From positions 186,001 to 250,000 of the forward strand of contig NZ_VBSN01000071.1 in NCBI RefSeq assembly GCF_006149045.1: a DNA stretch of 64,000 nucleotides. The letters are read 5' to 3'. Of this stretch, positions 1 to 9,030 are shown in pieces. This DNA comes from Dyadobacter flavalbus (lineage in GTDB: Bacteria; Bacteroidota; Bacteroidia; Cytophagales; Spirosomataceae). The notes under the pieces were generated by a model that was not told the DNA's origin, did not search any database, and saw only the letters and a program-made list of their open reading frames with translations. The position numbers and the translations under genes are program-made. Position 1 is the stretch's first letter, and each line of letters starts with the position of its first letter.

Positions 1-3000
1 GGGCAAGCGTAACGCCGCGTCCTTCCAAGGCCTTTTTGAAATCGGAAGGAAGCACTTTTACAAACTGCTTAACCGATTGTTCCCAGTTCTGGATCAGCTG
101 GAATGCAATGTTGCTCGTTGTATACTGGAAATGCTTGTCAAGGTATTCGCGCAGGATTCCTTTATCCTCTTCATTCAAAGGTTCAAGCGTAATCATTTCC
201 ATGTTCACTTTTTCACGGAAAGTATTGGCTTTGTCCAGCACGTAAGCCACGCCGCCCGACATCCCCGCTGCAAAATTGCGTCCGGTTTCTCCAAGAATGA
301 TGGCAAGTCCTCCGGTCATATATTCCAGACCATGATCGCCGACACCTTCCACAACTACTTTTGCGCCAGAATTACGAACGCAAAAACGTTCGCCGGCTGT
401 TCCGCGGATGTAAGCGTCGCCAGAAGTAGCACCGTAAAAGGCCACGTTTCCGATGATGATATTTTCTTCCGGTTTGAATTTCGAATCCCGGTCCGGATAC
501 ACGATCAGTTCTGCTCCGCAAAGTCCTTTTCCGAAATAATCATTGGCATCGCCTTCCAGTTCCATACGAAGGCCGGCCGTATTGAATGCGCCAAAGCTCT
601 GTCCGGCTGTACCTCTGAATTTGAAATGGATTTTTCCTTTCGGAAGTCCTTCTCCGCCGTAAATTTTGGAAATCTCATTGGAAAGCATCGTACCGACCGA
701 ACGGTTCAGATTGTTCAGCGGGAATTCGCTGTAAATCTCTTCCTTGCTTTCCAGTGCAGGTTTGGCTGCCCTGATCAGGTCCAGATCTATAATGCTGTCA
801 ATGCCGTGATTCTGTTCTTCCTGCTTGAACTGAGCCACCGAAAGGTCCCCTTCTTTGTAAAGGATCGCATCGAAGTTGAGGTTCTTGTATTTCCAGTGTT
901 TGATATCATTGCGCAATTCAAGGTATTGTGCCTGTCCAACCATCTCGTTTACCGTACGGAATCCGAGCTGCGCCATAATCTCGCGCAGTTCTTCTGCCAT
1001 AAAGGTGAACATATTGACAACATGCTCAGGCTTTCCGGAAAATAATGCACGCAGTTCTTTCAGCTGCGTTGCAACACCCACCGGACAGGTATTCAAATGG
1101 CATTTGCGCATCATGATACAACCGGCTGCAACAAGCGCCGCAGTGGCAACGCCCCATTCCTCGGCACCCAGAAGCGCAGCAATGGCAAGGTCGCGTCCGG
1201 TCCGCAGCTGTCCGTCGGCCTGTACGGTAACACGTCCGCGCAGTTTGTTTTTTACAAGCGTCTGATGCGTTTCAGCCAGTCCGAGTTCCCAGGGCAATCC
1301 GGCATGGCGGATAGAGCTTAAAGGCGATGCGCCTGTTCCGCCATCATAACCGGAAATCAGGATATGATCCGCGTGTGCTTTGGCCACACCCGAAGCAACC
1401 GTACCCACACCGGCTTCTGAAACCAGTTTGACACTGATACGTGCCTGACGATTGGCATTTTTAAGGTCAAAAATCAATTGGGCCAAATCCTCAATCGAAT
1501 AAATATCGTGGTGGGGCGGGGGAGAAATCAGCCCTACACCCGGCGTGGAGTGACGCGTACGTCCGATCCAGTCGTCCACTTTAAATCCGGGCAGCTGACC
1601 GCCTTCACCCGGCTTGGCGCCTTGTGCCGTTTTGATCTGCAGTTCGCTTGCATTGCTCAGATAATGACTTGTTACGCCAAATCGTCCGGAAGCAACCTGC
1701 TTGATCTGCGAATTCATGCTGTCGCCGTTTTCAAGCGGTTTGTAACGCAGTTCGTCTTCACCGCCTTCTCCCGAGTTGGATTTGCCGCCGATCCGGTTCA
1801 TGGCAATGGCGAGCGTAGTATGTGCTTCCCACGAAATAGACCCAAAGGACATCGCACCCGTAGCAAAGCGTTTGAAAATGCTTTCAACCGGTTCCACTTC
1901 TTCAATAGGAACCGGAGCGCCTTTTTTGAAACGCAGCAAGCCGCGCAATGTAAGCGCCTTGTGGCTTTGATCGTCAATCAGTTTGGAATATTTCTTGAAA
2001 AGCTCGTAGCTGTTTGTTTTGGTCGATTGTTGTAAAAGGTGAACCGACTGCGGGTTGAAAATATGTGCTTCCCCGCGTTGTTTCCACTGATAGAAACCGC
2101 CTACTTCAAGCTTTGGCTTTTCATCCGTTGTCAAATGATAGGCAACTTTGTGACGCACAAGGATTTCTCTGGCAATTTCAGAAATTCCCATACCGCTGAT
2201 GCGCGAGATTGTACCCGTAAAGTAACGGTCAACAACCTCTTTGTTCAATCCGACGCATTCAAATATCTGGGCGCCCTGATAAGACTGCAATGTAGAAATT
2301 CCCATTTTGGAGAAGATCTTGAGCAGTTCTTTATTAACGGCTTTCACATAATTGTAATGCAGTTTTTCATCCGTAAACTCGCCTTCGATCATGTTTTTGC
2401 GCTTCATATACGCAATTGTTTCAAAAGCCATGTACGGGCAAACCGCCGCAGCTCCGTAACCGATCAAAGTTGCAAAATGATGCGTTTCCCAAACGTCACC
2501 GGCTTCTACAAGTAAGCCTACTTTTCCCCTCAATCCTTCACGGATCAGGTGATGATGAATAGTGGCAGTTGCAAGCAGCGACGGAATCGGCGCGTGGTCT
2601 GAATCAATGGCACGGTCGGAAAGGATCAGGATTTCAAATCCGTCTTCAATCGCGTCGGTTGCATATCTGCAGATTCTTTCCAGTGCTCTTTCCAGCGCTT
2701 TTCCGCCCTGATCGGCTCGGAAATAAGTGTTGATTGTTTTGGCCTGAAAACCATCCTTGTCAACAAAACGCAGTTTATCAAATTCCTGAACGGTCAGTAC
2801 AGGATGAGGCAATGCAATCTGGCGACAGTGTTTTGGCGTCTCTGTCAATATATTTTCCGTACTGCCCACAAACGAGATCAGCGACATAATTGCCCGTTCG
2901 CGAATGGAGTCAATCGGCGGATTGGTAACCTGCGCAAAAAGCTGTTTGAAGTAAGCCGACAAATGCTGACTTTGTTCAGACAATACGGCCAGCGGCACAT

Positions 3001-4522
3001 CGATTCCCATTGAACCAATTGCTTCTGTTCCGGTTTGCGCCATAGGCCCCAGAATCATTCTCAGATCTTCGGAAGTATAACCAAACGCAACCTGACGTTT
3101 CAGCAGCGCCGCTTCGTCATAAGCCCGGTAAGTACGGATCGGATGGTCAAGCTGATCCACGTGCAATTTGTTTTCATCCAGCCACTGCTGATAAGGCTGT
3201 GCTGAACAAACCGATGCTTTAACTTCTTCATCCGGAATAATGCGGCCTTGCTCCAGATCCACGATAAACATGCGTCCGGGCTGCAAACGGCCTTTTGTAA
3301 CCACTCTGGACTGATCAACTTCCAGAACACCTGCTTCCGAAGCCATGATAATCGTATCGTCATCCAGCACCCAGTAACGCGAAGGGCGCAGTCCGTTGCG
3401 GTCCAGCGTGGCGCCCACCATTTTTCCATCCGTAAAAGAAATGGAAGCCGGCCCGTCCCACGGTTCCATAATGGAAGCATGATATTCATAAAAAGCCTTG
3501 CGTTGCGGTTCCATCTGATCGTTGCCGTCCCAGGCTTCCGGGATCAGCATCATCATGACATGCGGCAGCGAACGGCCAGAAAGATGCAGCAGTTCAATGG
3601 CGTTGTCCAGATTGGCGGAATCCGACTGGTTCCTGTCGCAGATCGGAAGGATCATATCCATTTCCTCTTTGCTGAAAAACTCGGAAGAAAACGCCTTTTC
3701 CCCTGCACGGATCCAGTTTACGTTTCCTTTTACCGTGTTGATCTCGCCGTTATGCGCAATGTATCGGAACGGCTGTGCAAGTTCCCACGAAGGAAACGTA
3801 TTGGTTGAAAAACGCGAGTGTACAACAGCAAGCGCGGAAACAACCGATTCGTTTTCAAGATCGGGGAAATAATATTTCAACTGGGCAGTGGTAAGCTGTC
3901 CTTTATAGGAGATCGTACGGCAGGAAAGCGAAGAATAGTAAAAGTTTTTCGCACCGCCTTTCACGGTATCTCGGATGAGTCTGGCGGAAACCTGACGAAG
4001 TATATACAGTTTTCTTTCAAATCCGAGATCATCCGAAATGTCATCGGGACGCTTGATAAAAACCTGTTCCACATGCGGTTCGACAGATAATGAACCTTCG
4101 CCAAGCGTATTGTTTAAAGTAGGGACTTTTCTGTACCCAAGCAGCGGTAAACCAAGTTTTTTAATTTTCCGGTTCAGTATGTCCCGGCATTCTTCCCTGA
4201 TTGTCTCATCGGAAGGAAAGAATATCATTCCCACACCGTATTCTCCGGCCGGAGGCAGCTGAAAACCTAGCTTTGAACATTCTTCAACAAAATATTCGTG
4301 GGGAATCTGTATTAAAATTCCGGCACCATCACCGGTATTGGGGTCAAATCCGGTCGCACCGCGGTGTTCCATTCTTTCCAGCATGTGAATGGCATCTGCC
4401 ACGATCTGGTGTGACTTACGGCCTTTAATGTTAGCCCGGAAGCCTATTCCACATGCATCATGCTCGAATTCCGGGCGGTACATTCCCTGATTTTCTACCA
4501 TTGGTTCTGACATTTGCGACAT
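1..4522 (-). CDS. gltB: Glutamate synthase large subunit, 3' end cut by window edge
   Basis: Makes glutamate from glutamine and 2-oxoglutarate together with the small subunit GltD in the cytoplasm. The frame is open from ATG at 4522 to the left edge (about 1507 residues), ending in KQFVKVLPSDFKKALEGRG, so only a few C-terminal residues are missing. The N-terminal Ntn amidotransferase domain has the nucleophile Cys24 in HDACGIGF after a 23-residue propeptide, and YEYHASIMEPWDGPASISF lies further on. The FMN domain includes GASPLSSIRHAGLPWELGLA. The [3Fe-4S] ligands CIMMRKCHLNTC (Cys-x5-Cys-x4-Cys) are coded at 1085-1130, and the GXGXG C-terminal domain follows. A second in-frame ATG at 4513 is an alternative start. 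gltD is not in the window and may lie to the left. Confidence 0.97.
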   Translation of the reverse strand, partial: MSQMSEPMVENQGMYRPEFEHDACGIGFRANIKGRKSHQIVADAIHMLERMEHRGATGFDPNTGDGAGILIQIPHEYFVEECSKLGFQLPPAGEYGVGMIFFPSDETIREECRDILNRKIKKLGLPLLGYRKVPTLNNTLGEGSLSVEPHVEQVFIKRPDDISDDLGFERKLYILRQVSARLIRDTVKGGAKNFYYSSLSCRTISYKGQLTTAQLKYYFPDLENESVVSALAVVHSRFSTNTFPSWELAQPFRYIAHNGEINTVKGNVNWIRAGEKAFSSEFFSKEEMDMILPICDRNQSDSANLDNAIELLHLSGRSLPHVMMMLIPEAWDGNDQMEPQRKAFYEYHASIMEPWDGPASISFTDGKMVGATLDRNGLRPSRYWVLDDDTIIMASEAGVLEVDQSRVVTKGRLQPGRMFIVDLEQGRIIPDEEVKASVCSAQPYQQWLDENKLHVDQLDHPIRTYRAYDEAALLKRQVAFGYTSEDLRMILGPMAQTGTEAIGSMGIDVPLAVLSEQSQHLSAYFKQLFAQVTNPPIDSIRERAIMSLISFVGSTENILTETPKHCRQIALPHPVLTVQEFDKLRFVDKDGFQAKTINTYFRADQGGKALERALERICRYATDAIEDGFEILILSDRAIDSDHAPIPSLLATATIHHHLIREGLRGKVGLLVEAGDVWETHHFATLIGYGAAAVCPYMAFETIAYMKRKNMIEGEFTDEKLHYNYVKAVNKELLKIFSKMGISTLQSYQGAQIFECVGLNKEVVDRYFTGTISRISGMGISEIAREILVRHKVAYHLTTDEKPKLEVGGFYQWKQRGEAHIFNPQSVHLLQQSTKTNSYELFKKYSKLIDDQSHKALTLRGLLRFKKGAPVPIEEVEPVESIFKRFATGAMSFGSISWEAHTTLAIAMNRIGGKSNSGEGGEDELRYKPLENGDSMNSQIKQVASGRFGVTSHYLSNASELQIKTAQGAKPGEGGQLPGFKVDDWIGRTRHSTPGVGLISPPPHHDIYSIEDLAQLIFDLKNANRQARISVKLVSEAGVGTVASGVAKAHADHILISGYDGGTGASPLSSIRHAGLPWELGLAETHQTLVKNKLRGRVTVQADGQLRTGRDLAIAALLGAEEWGVATAALVAAGCIMMRKCHLNTCPVGVATQLKELRALFSGKPEHVVNMFTFMAEELREIMAQLGFRTVNEMVGQAQYLELRNDIKHWKYKNLNFDAILYKEGDLSVAQFKQEEQNHGIDSIIDLDLIRAAKPALESKEEIYSEFPLNNLNRSVGTMLSNEISKIYGGEGLPKGKIHFKFRGTAGQSFGAFNTAGLRMELEGDANDYFGKGLCGAELIVYPDRDSKFKPEENIIIGNVAFYGATSGDAYIRGTAGERFCVRNSGAKVVVEGVGDHGLEYMTGGLAIILGETGRNFAAGMSGGVAYVLDKANTFREKVNMEMITLEPLNEEDKGILREYLDKHFQYTTSNIAFQLIQNWEQSVKQFVKVLPSDFKKALEGRGVTLA

Positions 4523-4830
4523 TTATCGAAGATTGTAGCGTAATTGATAAATTCGTTTATAGAATCTATATAAATAAGAGATTAAGAAAAATTGCGAAAC
4601 CCGTTTTATGTTATGAATAGGGTAAAGCCACGCAATATAATCATAAAAAATATTTGGTGAAATATTGAAAACGCAAAATTTTCTTAAATTCCATTTTGCT
4701 TGTTTTTTATCACATTTTATATGGAAATAGTAATAAAGCTAAAAGTAGGTCGGATGAATGATTGAACAGTTAGTTGTACAATCCCGGTCAACTATATCAT
4801 TAACAAAGAGAGTAGTTGCAGAATTCCTGA
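4523..4830. other. AT-rich spacer upstream of gltB
   Basis: No credible gene. It must hold the gltB promoter on the minus strand, but I could not find a clean TAnnTTTG element. The right part leads into the terminator of the STAS gene. Confidence 0.5.
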
Positions 4831-4835
4831 GTGTT

Positions 4836-4873
4836 AAAACAAAAATGCCTCACGCATTCAGGCATGAGGCATT
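4836..4873 (-). terminator. Rho-independent terminator after STAS gene
   Basis: A 9-bp perfect stem (4844-4852 with 4865-4873, AATGCCTCA/TGAGGCATT) and a 12-nt loop lie 29 nt after the STAS stop codon, followed on the minus strand by TTTTTGTTTT. Confidence 0.8.
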
Positions 4874-4901
4874 CAAAAAAAATGTATTTGCAATTATATT
4901 T

Positions 4902-5324
4902 TCACGGCTCTTTGGATTCGCTGACGCTTTGATAATCCTCATCGTCATAATCGTCATCCCCCGCGCCGAATTCATTTTCCAGATTATTCATAAAAACGGC
5001 ATCGATCGCCTCCTCTTTGGTTGTCATGATGTTGAGGTCAGGAATTTTGAGACCTTCCAGCAGATCAATGAAGTCATCGTCACGGGTAACAATCACAAGC
5101 AGTCCCAGGTCATTGGTGCAGAGGCGGTTGACTTTTTTCAATACCGCCGTTCCCGCTGCATCTACTGATTTTACAGTCTGCATGTTGATAATCAGGCTGT
5201 GATATCCTTCCCGGAATATGGAGCGCGCCGTTTCTTCAAAAGCCGCCGGAATTTCCTTGGCAAATGCAGCTTCTTCCAAATCTATGTAAACGTATTGTTC
5301 TTTTTTTTCCAGTTTATAGTTCAT
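4902..5324 (-). CDS. STAS-domain protein with acidic tail
   Basis: A 140-residue protein. Residues 1-110 have the pattern of a STAS / anti-anti-sigma fold: a beta strand QYVYIDLEE, then the core [20 protein letters not shown], where the Ser sits where SpoIIAA-like proteins are phosphorylated, and a C-terminal helix. The last 25 residues are very acidic ([12 protein letters not shown]). Such proteins are partner-switch or scaffold proteins, but no anti-sigma kinase or PP2C phosphatase lies nearby, so the partner is unknown. It has its own terminator and is 90 nt downstream of purC, so it may also be read from the purC transcript. The family call is fairly sure; the role is inferred. Confidence 0.75.
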   Translation of the reverse strand: MNYKLEKKEQYVYIDLEEAAFAKEIPAAFEETARSIFREGYHSLIINMQTVKSVDAAGTAVLKKVNRLCTNDLGLLVIVTRDDDFIDLLEGLKIPDLNIMTTKEEAIDAVFMNNLENEFGAGDDDYDDEDYQSVSESKEP

Positions 5325-5414
5325 TGCCGTTTTCGTTTTGTCAAAACAATTGTTTTAAAAAAATAGGAACAGTTTATTGGATTATGAGTTATTGATGAAA
5401 ATCTGTCTCATTTA

Positions 5415-6362
5415 TTATTCCTGATTGCTGCGTATCGTTTTCAAAATAGCATTCTCGATACGCTTCACCGGATTGTCCAGGTTATTTTTCTGAAACCTGT
5501 TTCCTGTAACTTTCTCGAAAAGCTCGATATACCGGTCCGAAATAAGCTGAATGCGCTCGTCGGTCATTTCGGGGACAGTCTGTCCTTCTTTTCCCTGAAA
5601 ACCGTTCTCAATCAACCATTCTCTTACAAATTCCTTGCTAAGCTGTTTTTGTGGAAGGCCTTTCTGCTGATTTTCCCCATAAATGTCCTTGTAAAAGTAG
5701 CGCGAGGAATCCGGTGTATGGATTTCATCGATCAGGTAAACCACATTGTCGAGCTGCCCGAATTCATATTTGGTATCCACCAGTATCAATCCCTGGTCCG
5801 CAGCCATTTCCGTTCCTCTTGCAAACAAAGCAAGCGTGTATTTTTCCAGCTGTTCGTATTCATCTTCACTTACAAGTCCCTGTTCCAGAATTTGTTCGCG
5901 TGAAATATCTTCATCGTGCCCTTCGTGCGCTTTGGTTGTAGGCGTTATAATGGGTTGCGGCAATCGGTCGTTTTCTTTCAAACCATCCGGAAGTGAAACG
6001 CCGCATACCGAACGTTTTCCCGCGGCGTATTCGCGCCATGCATGGCCGGCCAGATAGCCTCTCACCACCATTTCCACAGGATAAGCCTGGCATTTCAGTC
6101 CAATGCTCACATTGGGATCCGGAACTTCCAGCAGCCAGTTCGGAACGATATCTGACGTCGCATTCAGAAAGTGAGCCGCGATCTGGTTCAGAACCTGACC
6201 TTTATACGGAATGGCTCTTGGAAGAATAACATCAAATGCAGAAATGCGGTCAGTGGCAACCATTACAAGGCGCTTTTCAAATGAGTAAACATCACGCACT
6301 TTTCCCTTGTAAAATCCTGTCTGACCTGGAAATTGAAAATTGGTTTCTGGTATGCTATTCAT
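5415..6362 (-). CDS. purC: SAICAR synthase (phosphoribosylaminoimidazole-succinocarboxamide synthase)
   Basis: This enzyme joins CAIR with aspartate using ATP in purine synthesis. The 315-residue product has the N-terminal GKVRDVY loop, [20 protein letters not shown], the region [20 protein letters not shown], and LVDTKYEFG with the metal-binding acidic residue near the middle. The length fits the longer SAICAR synthase type seen in Bacteroidota and yeast rather than the roughly 240-residue enteric form. The ATG at 6362 is 15 nt after the stop of the Bat TPR gene, so it is probably part of that transcript. No purine riboswitch is visible. Confidence 0.97.
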   Translation of the reverse strand: MNSIPETNFQFPGQTGFYKGKVRDVYSFEKRLVMVATDRISAFDVILPRAIPYKGQVLNQIAAHFLNATSDIVPNWLLEVPDPNVSIGLKCQAYPVEMVVRGYLAGHAWREYAAGKRSVCGVSLPDGLKENDRLPQPIITPTTKAHEGHDEDISREQILEQGLVSEDEYEQLEKYTLALFARGTEMAADQGLILVDTKYEFGQLDNVVYLIDEIHTPDSSRYFYKDIYGENQQKGLPQKQLSKEFVREWLIENGFQGKEGQTVPEMTDERIQLISDRYIELFEKVTGNRFQKNNLDNPVKRIENAILKTIRSNQE

Positions 6363-6377
6363 TGGTTTAAAGTAAAA

Positions 6378-7097
6378 TTACCATTCTATTTCTTGCTGTT
6401 GTCTGTTCTTCTTGTTGTACTGCTTTCTTCGGAGCTGGTAAATATATTGCGATTCGTTCGATTTCATTGCATCCAATATGGCTCTGGCCTGATCTTCCGA
6501 CATATTCATTGCTTTCAGGCTTTTCAGCAGTTCTTCTTTTTTTACATCTTCGGCAACTTCCCGGTTTTCGGGTTTTGATTCCGGAGGCGTCTGTGAATTG
6601 TGCCGGGCCGTACTTTGCTGTTGCGGTTTTTGCTGGTTTGCAGTGACATCCGAGGGCCGTTGAAAACCTGAAAAATGCTTTTTTAGGATAATGTAGTTGG
6701 ACCTCGCCAGACTATTTCCCGGTTCCAGCAGCAATGCCGTTTTCAGGCTGGTCAAAGCACTTGCCGTATCTTTCTGAATCACTTTTATAAGTGCAATCTG
6801 ACTGTTTGCAATGGATGCAATGGTGTTATTGCCAATTTCGTGCAGCAAACTATAATGTTTCAGGGCAAGCTTGTAATTTCCGAGTTTAAAGTAAGAATGC
6901 GCCAGGTTCAATCTGGCAGCCGGTTCCGAAAACAGCGAGCCGTAAGTAATCTGATAATACAGTTTCGCCGATTCTGAAAACCGGGCATTGTTATATGCCT
7001 GCTCCGCATCCAGCTTCCGCTCATTGGCTTTCGTAATGGAATCAAATGTTCGGTTATCCCAAAGCCAGAGCAGGACATAAAGAATAAAAACGGTCAT
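6378..7097 (-). CDS. BatC-like TPR protein
   Basis: A 239-residue protein with one N-terminal hydrophobic segment (MTVFILYVLLWLW) that would anchor it in the inner membrane. Tetratricopeptide-like helices follow, spanning about residues 25-140 (ARFSESAKLYYQITYGSLFSEP, then ARLNLAHSYFKLGNYKLALK). Next comes a Gln/Pro/Ser-rich linker and a basic C-terminus. It lies 38 nt downstream of the vWA gene, the arrangement of the Bat (Bacteroides aerotolerance) loci, where TPR and vWA proteins are thought to form a membrane complex. BatC is inferred from context and architecture. The wider bat/moxR set is not present in the window, so this is a short form of the locus. Confidence 0.7.
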   Translation of the reverse strand: MTVFILYVLLWLWDNRTFDSITKANERKLDAEQAYNNARFSESAKLYYQITYGSLFSEPAARLNLAHSYFKLGNYKLALKHYSLLHEIGNNTIASIANSQIALIKVIQKDTASALTSLKTALLLEPGNSLARSNYIILKKHFSGFQRPSDVTANQQKPQQQSTARHNSQTPPESKPENREVAEDVKKEELLKSLKAMNMSEDQARAILDAMKSNESQYIYQLRRKQYNKKNRQQQEIEW

Positions 7098-7135
7098 ACG
7101 GATTCACTTTGAAGCGCAAAAATAGGAATTGATCT

Positions 7136-8098
7136 TTACAGTCGGAAAGTTCCGATGGTAATTAAGACGTCAAGCATGAGCAAAATCAGGGCGGCACCCA
7201 GGAAATAGTAATATTTGTTACTCACAACGGTGATTGTCCTGGAATCAACAAGTGTTCCTTCTGCTTTGTCTATATCGTTGATCAGCAGCGGAATATCATT
7301 TTTAACATTATTAAGGTCATAATAATTGCCCTTGGCCGCCGCAGCCATGTTTCTGAGGAAAGTTTCATCCATTTTGCTGATTACCAACCGGTCGTTTTCA
7401 TCCATCAACGGTTTTCCGTTCTGCTGAATACTTATCCCGATTTTGGTTCCCACGGCAACGGTGTAAACGCCGATCCCGAACCTTCGAAGATTATTATAGA
7501 GCATGCCGCTGCAGCTTGCATTGTTTTCGCCATCGGTAAACAGCACCATCATTTTGGAACGGCCGGCAGGATCGGCAGCGTTCATCAGCTTGCTGTATGC
7601 CAATTCGGCAGCACCGCAGATGTTGGTGCCGCTTTTTGGAAGCAGGTCTGTTTGCAGGGATTGAATAAAAAGTTCAAGCGCACCGCTGTCGTATGTCAGC
7701 GGGGTATGGATAAAAGCTTCATTTGAAAAGATAATAATTCCGATGCGGTTCGATTTTTCATTCTGGACAAACCGGTTCAGCTCAAATTTGACCTTTTCCA
7801 GCCTCGAAGGCGTTACGTCGGCGGCATCCATGGATTTGGAAAGATCTACAACCAGAAAGATGTCTTTTCCCTTGGCCTGAATGTCGCGGTCCGTTTCCCC
7901 GAACGACGGTCCGAGCAGACTGATGATAAGTAAAGTGAAAGTTATGCTTCTTAAAAAAAGTTTTATGATCAGTGTTCTTGCAGTGGTTTGTAACTGCCGG
8001 GCAATGCGAACCGTGCGGATAATGTAGGCGGTGTAGACAAGTATGAAAAAAAATATAAATAAAATTTCAGTGGTATCAAACGGGTAATTCCAGTTCAT
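7136..8098 (-). CDS. BatA/BatB-type membrane protein with vWA domain
   Basis: A 320-residue protein from ATG 8098 (MNWNYPFD). An upstream TTG at 8131 keeps the frame, but it overlaps the -7 promoter element and is unlikely to be the start. There are two N-terminal membrane segments (about residues 8-25 and 45-65), a von Willebrand A domain at about 80-270, and a last membrane segment near 295-315. The metal site is intact: DLSKS gives DxSxS, with a downstream Thr and TDGENN. It pairs with the TPR gene downstream. Known Bat proteins affect growth under oxygen or envelope stress, but their biochemistry is unclear. Confidence 0.85.
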   Translation of the reverse strand: MNWNYPFDTTEILFIFFFILVYTAYIIRTVRIARQLQTTARTLIIKLFLRSITFTLLIISLLGPSFGETDRDIQAKGKDIFLVVDLSKSMDAADVTPSRLEKVKFELNRFVQNEKSNRIGIIIFSNEAFIHTPLTYDSGALELFIQSLQTDLLPKSGTNICGAAELAYSKLMNAADPAGRSKMMVLFTDGENNASCSGMLYNNLRRFGIGVYTVAVGTKIGISIQQNGKPLMDENDRLVISKMDETFLRNMAAAAKGNYYDLNNVKNDIPLLINDIDKAEGTLVDSRTITVVSNKYYYFLGAALILLMLDVLITIGTFRL

Positions 8099-8128
8099 AA
8101 TGAACGTATTGTGTATTTTAAACTTTTT

Positions 8129-8136
8129 CAAAAATA
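8129..8136 (-). promoter_or_regulatory. Likely -7 element for the bat-purC transcript
   Basis: Read on the minus strand, the sequence is TATTTTTG, an exact match to the Bacteroidota TAnnTTTG -7 consensus, 31 nt upstream of the ATG at 8098. No clear TTG lies about 20 nt further upstream, so the assignment rests on the -7 element only. Confidence 0.5.
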
Positions 8137-8175
8137 GGGCAAATTAAGGTTCTGATAAAGTTTTTTTAGAAAATG

Positions 8176-8208
8176 TTTGTTTTTCTGAACGGCAACCTTC
8201 TATATTTG
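8176..8208 (+). promoter_or_regulatory. Bacteroidota promoter for the tRNA cluster
   Basis: TTTG at 8176-8179 and TATATTTG at 8201-8208 are separated by 21 nt, a full match to the -33/-7 consensus. The 5' end of tRNA-Ser is 20 nt downstream. Confidence 0.85.
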
Positions 8209-8227
8209 CAACCCAGAACGGAAAGAA

Positions 8228-8314
8228 GGAGGGATGGGTGAGTGGCTGAAACCAGTAGTTTGCTAAACTGCCGTACTCGCAAGGGTACCGCGGGTTCGAA
8301 TCCCGCTTCCTCTA
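8228..8314 (+). tRNA. tRNA-Ser(GCT)
   Basis: An 87-nt class II tRNA reading AGC/AGU codons. The acceptor GGAGGGA pairs with TTCCTCT (with G-U wobbles), the anticodon loop is TTTGCTAAA, the variable arm is long, and the T-arm is GCGGGTTCGAATCCCGC. CCA is not encoded. It is the first gene of the cluster. Confidence 0.95.
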
Positions 8315-8387
8315 CACCGATTCGAAAAAGGGAAAGTAACCGGTAAGAAGTGACGAATACAGAAGATCGGTTAAGATAAAATAATTT

Positions 8388-8462
<75 letters not shown>

Positions 8463-8469
8463 AAAAAGA

Positions 8470-8526
8470 TTAGGCAGTAGGCCGTATGCAGATTGACTGC
8501 GAACTGCTGACTGCCTAAATTTTTTT
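8470..8526 (+). terminator. Terminator-like hairpin after tRNA-Pro
   Basis: TTAGGCAGT (8470-8478) pairs with ACTGCCTAA (8510-8518), with a smaller GCAG/CTGC hairpin inside, followed by ATTTTTTTT. It may separate tRNA-Pro from tRNA-Arg. Confidence 0.6.
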
Positions 8527-8535
8527 AAAGAGTAC

Positions 8536-8609
8536 GGTCTGGTAGCTCAGCTGGATAGAGCAACTGCCTTCTAAGCAGTAGGTCATGCGTTCGAATCGCA
8601 TCCGGATCA
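8536..8609 (+). tRNA. tRNA-Arg(TCT), intact copy
   Basis: A 74-nt tRNA reading AGA. The acceptor GGTCTGG pairs with CCGGATC (two wobbles), the D-arm is GCTC...GAGC, the anticodon arm is ACTGC-CTTCTAA-GCAGT, and the T-arm ATGCG-TTCGAAT-CGCAT is intact. It is the only complete copy of a four-unit tandem array and has its own terminator. Confidence 0.95.
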
Positions 8610-8620
8610 CTTGAGAACCA

Positions 8621-8656
8621 AGCACTTAGCATTAATTTGCTAGGTGCTTTTTTATT
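8621..8656 (+). terminator. Terminator of tRNA-Arg unit 1
   Basis: AGCACTTAGCA (8621-8631) pairs with TGCTAGGTGCT (8638-8648) across a 6-nt loop, with one G-T pair, and a T-rich tail follows. Confidence 0.9.
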
Positions 8657-8667
8657 TTTGACGGTAA

Positions 8668-8756
8668 GGTCCGGTAGCTCAACTGGATAGAGCAACTGCG
8701 TTCTAAGCAGTAGGTCATGCCGGTCCGCCGGCGCGGTTCGAATCGCATCCGGATCA
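8668..8756 (+). pseudogene. tRNA-Arg(TCT) copy 2 with 15-nt hairpin insertion in the T-arm
   Basis: The 89-nt copy is nearly identical to unit 1: the acceptor is in fact better paired (GGTCCGG/CCGGATC) and the TCT anticodon is kept (loop GTTCTAA). The 5' strand of the T-stem is split by an insertion holding GCCGG-TCCG-CCGGC (8719-8732), a perfect small hairpin. TTCGAAT and the 3' T-stem strand CGCAT remain. Without removal of the insertion the T-stem cannot form normally, so I call it a pseudogene; excision or an extended T-arm is the less likely alternative. Confidence 0.75.
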
Positions 8757-8767
8757 CTTGAAAAGCA

Positions 8768-8804
8768 AGCACTTAGCATTAATTTGCTAGGTGCTTTTTT
8801 ATTT
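8768..8804 (+). terminator. Terminator of tRNA-Arg unit 2
   Basis: The same AGCACTTAGCA/TGCTAGGTGCT stem as in unit 1 (8768-8778 with 8785-8795), followed by TTTTTATTTTT. Confidence 0.85.
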
Positions 8805-8814
8805 TTGACGGTAT

Positions 8815-8903
8815 GGTCCGGTAGCTCAGCTGAATAGAGCAACTGCTTTCTAAGCAGTAGGTCATGCCGGTCCGCCGGCGCGGTTCGAATCGCATCCGGA
8901 TTA
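8815..8903 (+). pseudogene. tRNA-Arg(TCT) copy 3 with the same T-arm insertion
   Basis: An 89-nt copy with the same 15-nt T-arm insertion as copy 2. It has further changes: a D-loop G to A (CTGAATAGAGC) and a 3' acceptor ending CCGGATT, which weakens the first pair. The anticodon loop CTTTCTAAG still shows TCT. It is more degraded than copy 2. Confidence 0.75.
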
Positions 8904-8913
8904 CTTAAAACCA

Positions 8914-8946
8914 AGCACTTGGCATTTCGTTGCTCAGTGCTTTTTC
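8914..8946 (+). terminator. Terminator of tRNA-Arg unit 3
   Basis: AGCACTTGGCA pairs imperfectly with TGCTCAGTGCT and is followed by a T run. This is a diverged version of the unit 1 stem. Confidence 0.7.
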
Positions 8947-8956
8947 ATTTTCGACA

Positions 8957-9021
8957 GTAAAATTGTAGAACGACAAGCTGCTTTCAAGCAGCAAGTCAAG
9001 CCGGTTCGCATCTGGGATCAC
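8957..9021 (+). pseudogene. Strongly decayed tRNA-Arg copy 4
   Basis: Only pieces remain: GTAGAACGAC (D-arm remnant), a still-pairing anticodon arm GCTGC-TTTCAA-GCAGC without the TCT anticodon, GGTTCGCATC, and GGGATCACT at the 3' end. Its position before another copy of the terminator identifies it as unit 4. Confidence 0.65.
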
Positions 9022-9030
9022 TACAAAATC

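Noticed and set aside
77-1045. 322-codon plus-strand frame
   Set aside because: Antisense shadow of gltB, whose minus-strand reading is clearly conserved.
4902-5324. Part of a sigma-factor partner-switch system
   Set aside because: The STAS domain is there, but no anti-sigma kinase, PP2C phosphatase or sigma factor lies near.
8525-8914. Minus-strand frame of 129 codons across the tRNA-Arg copies
   Set aside because: It is the antisense of the tRNA repeats; its repeated peptide follows the tandem array and has no protein features.
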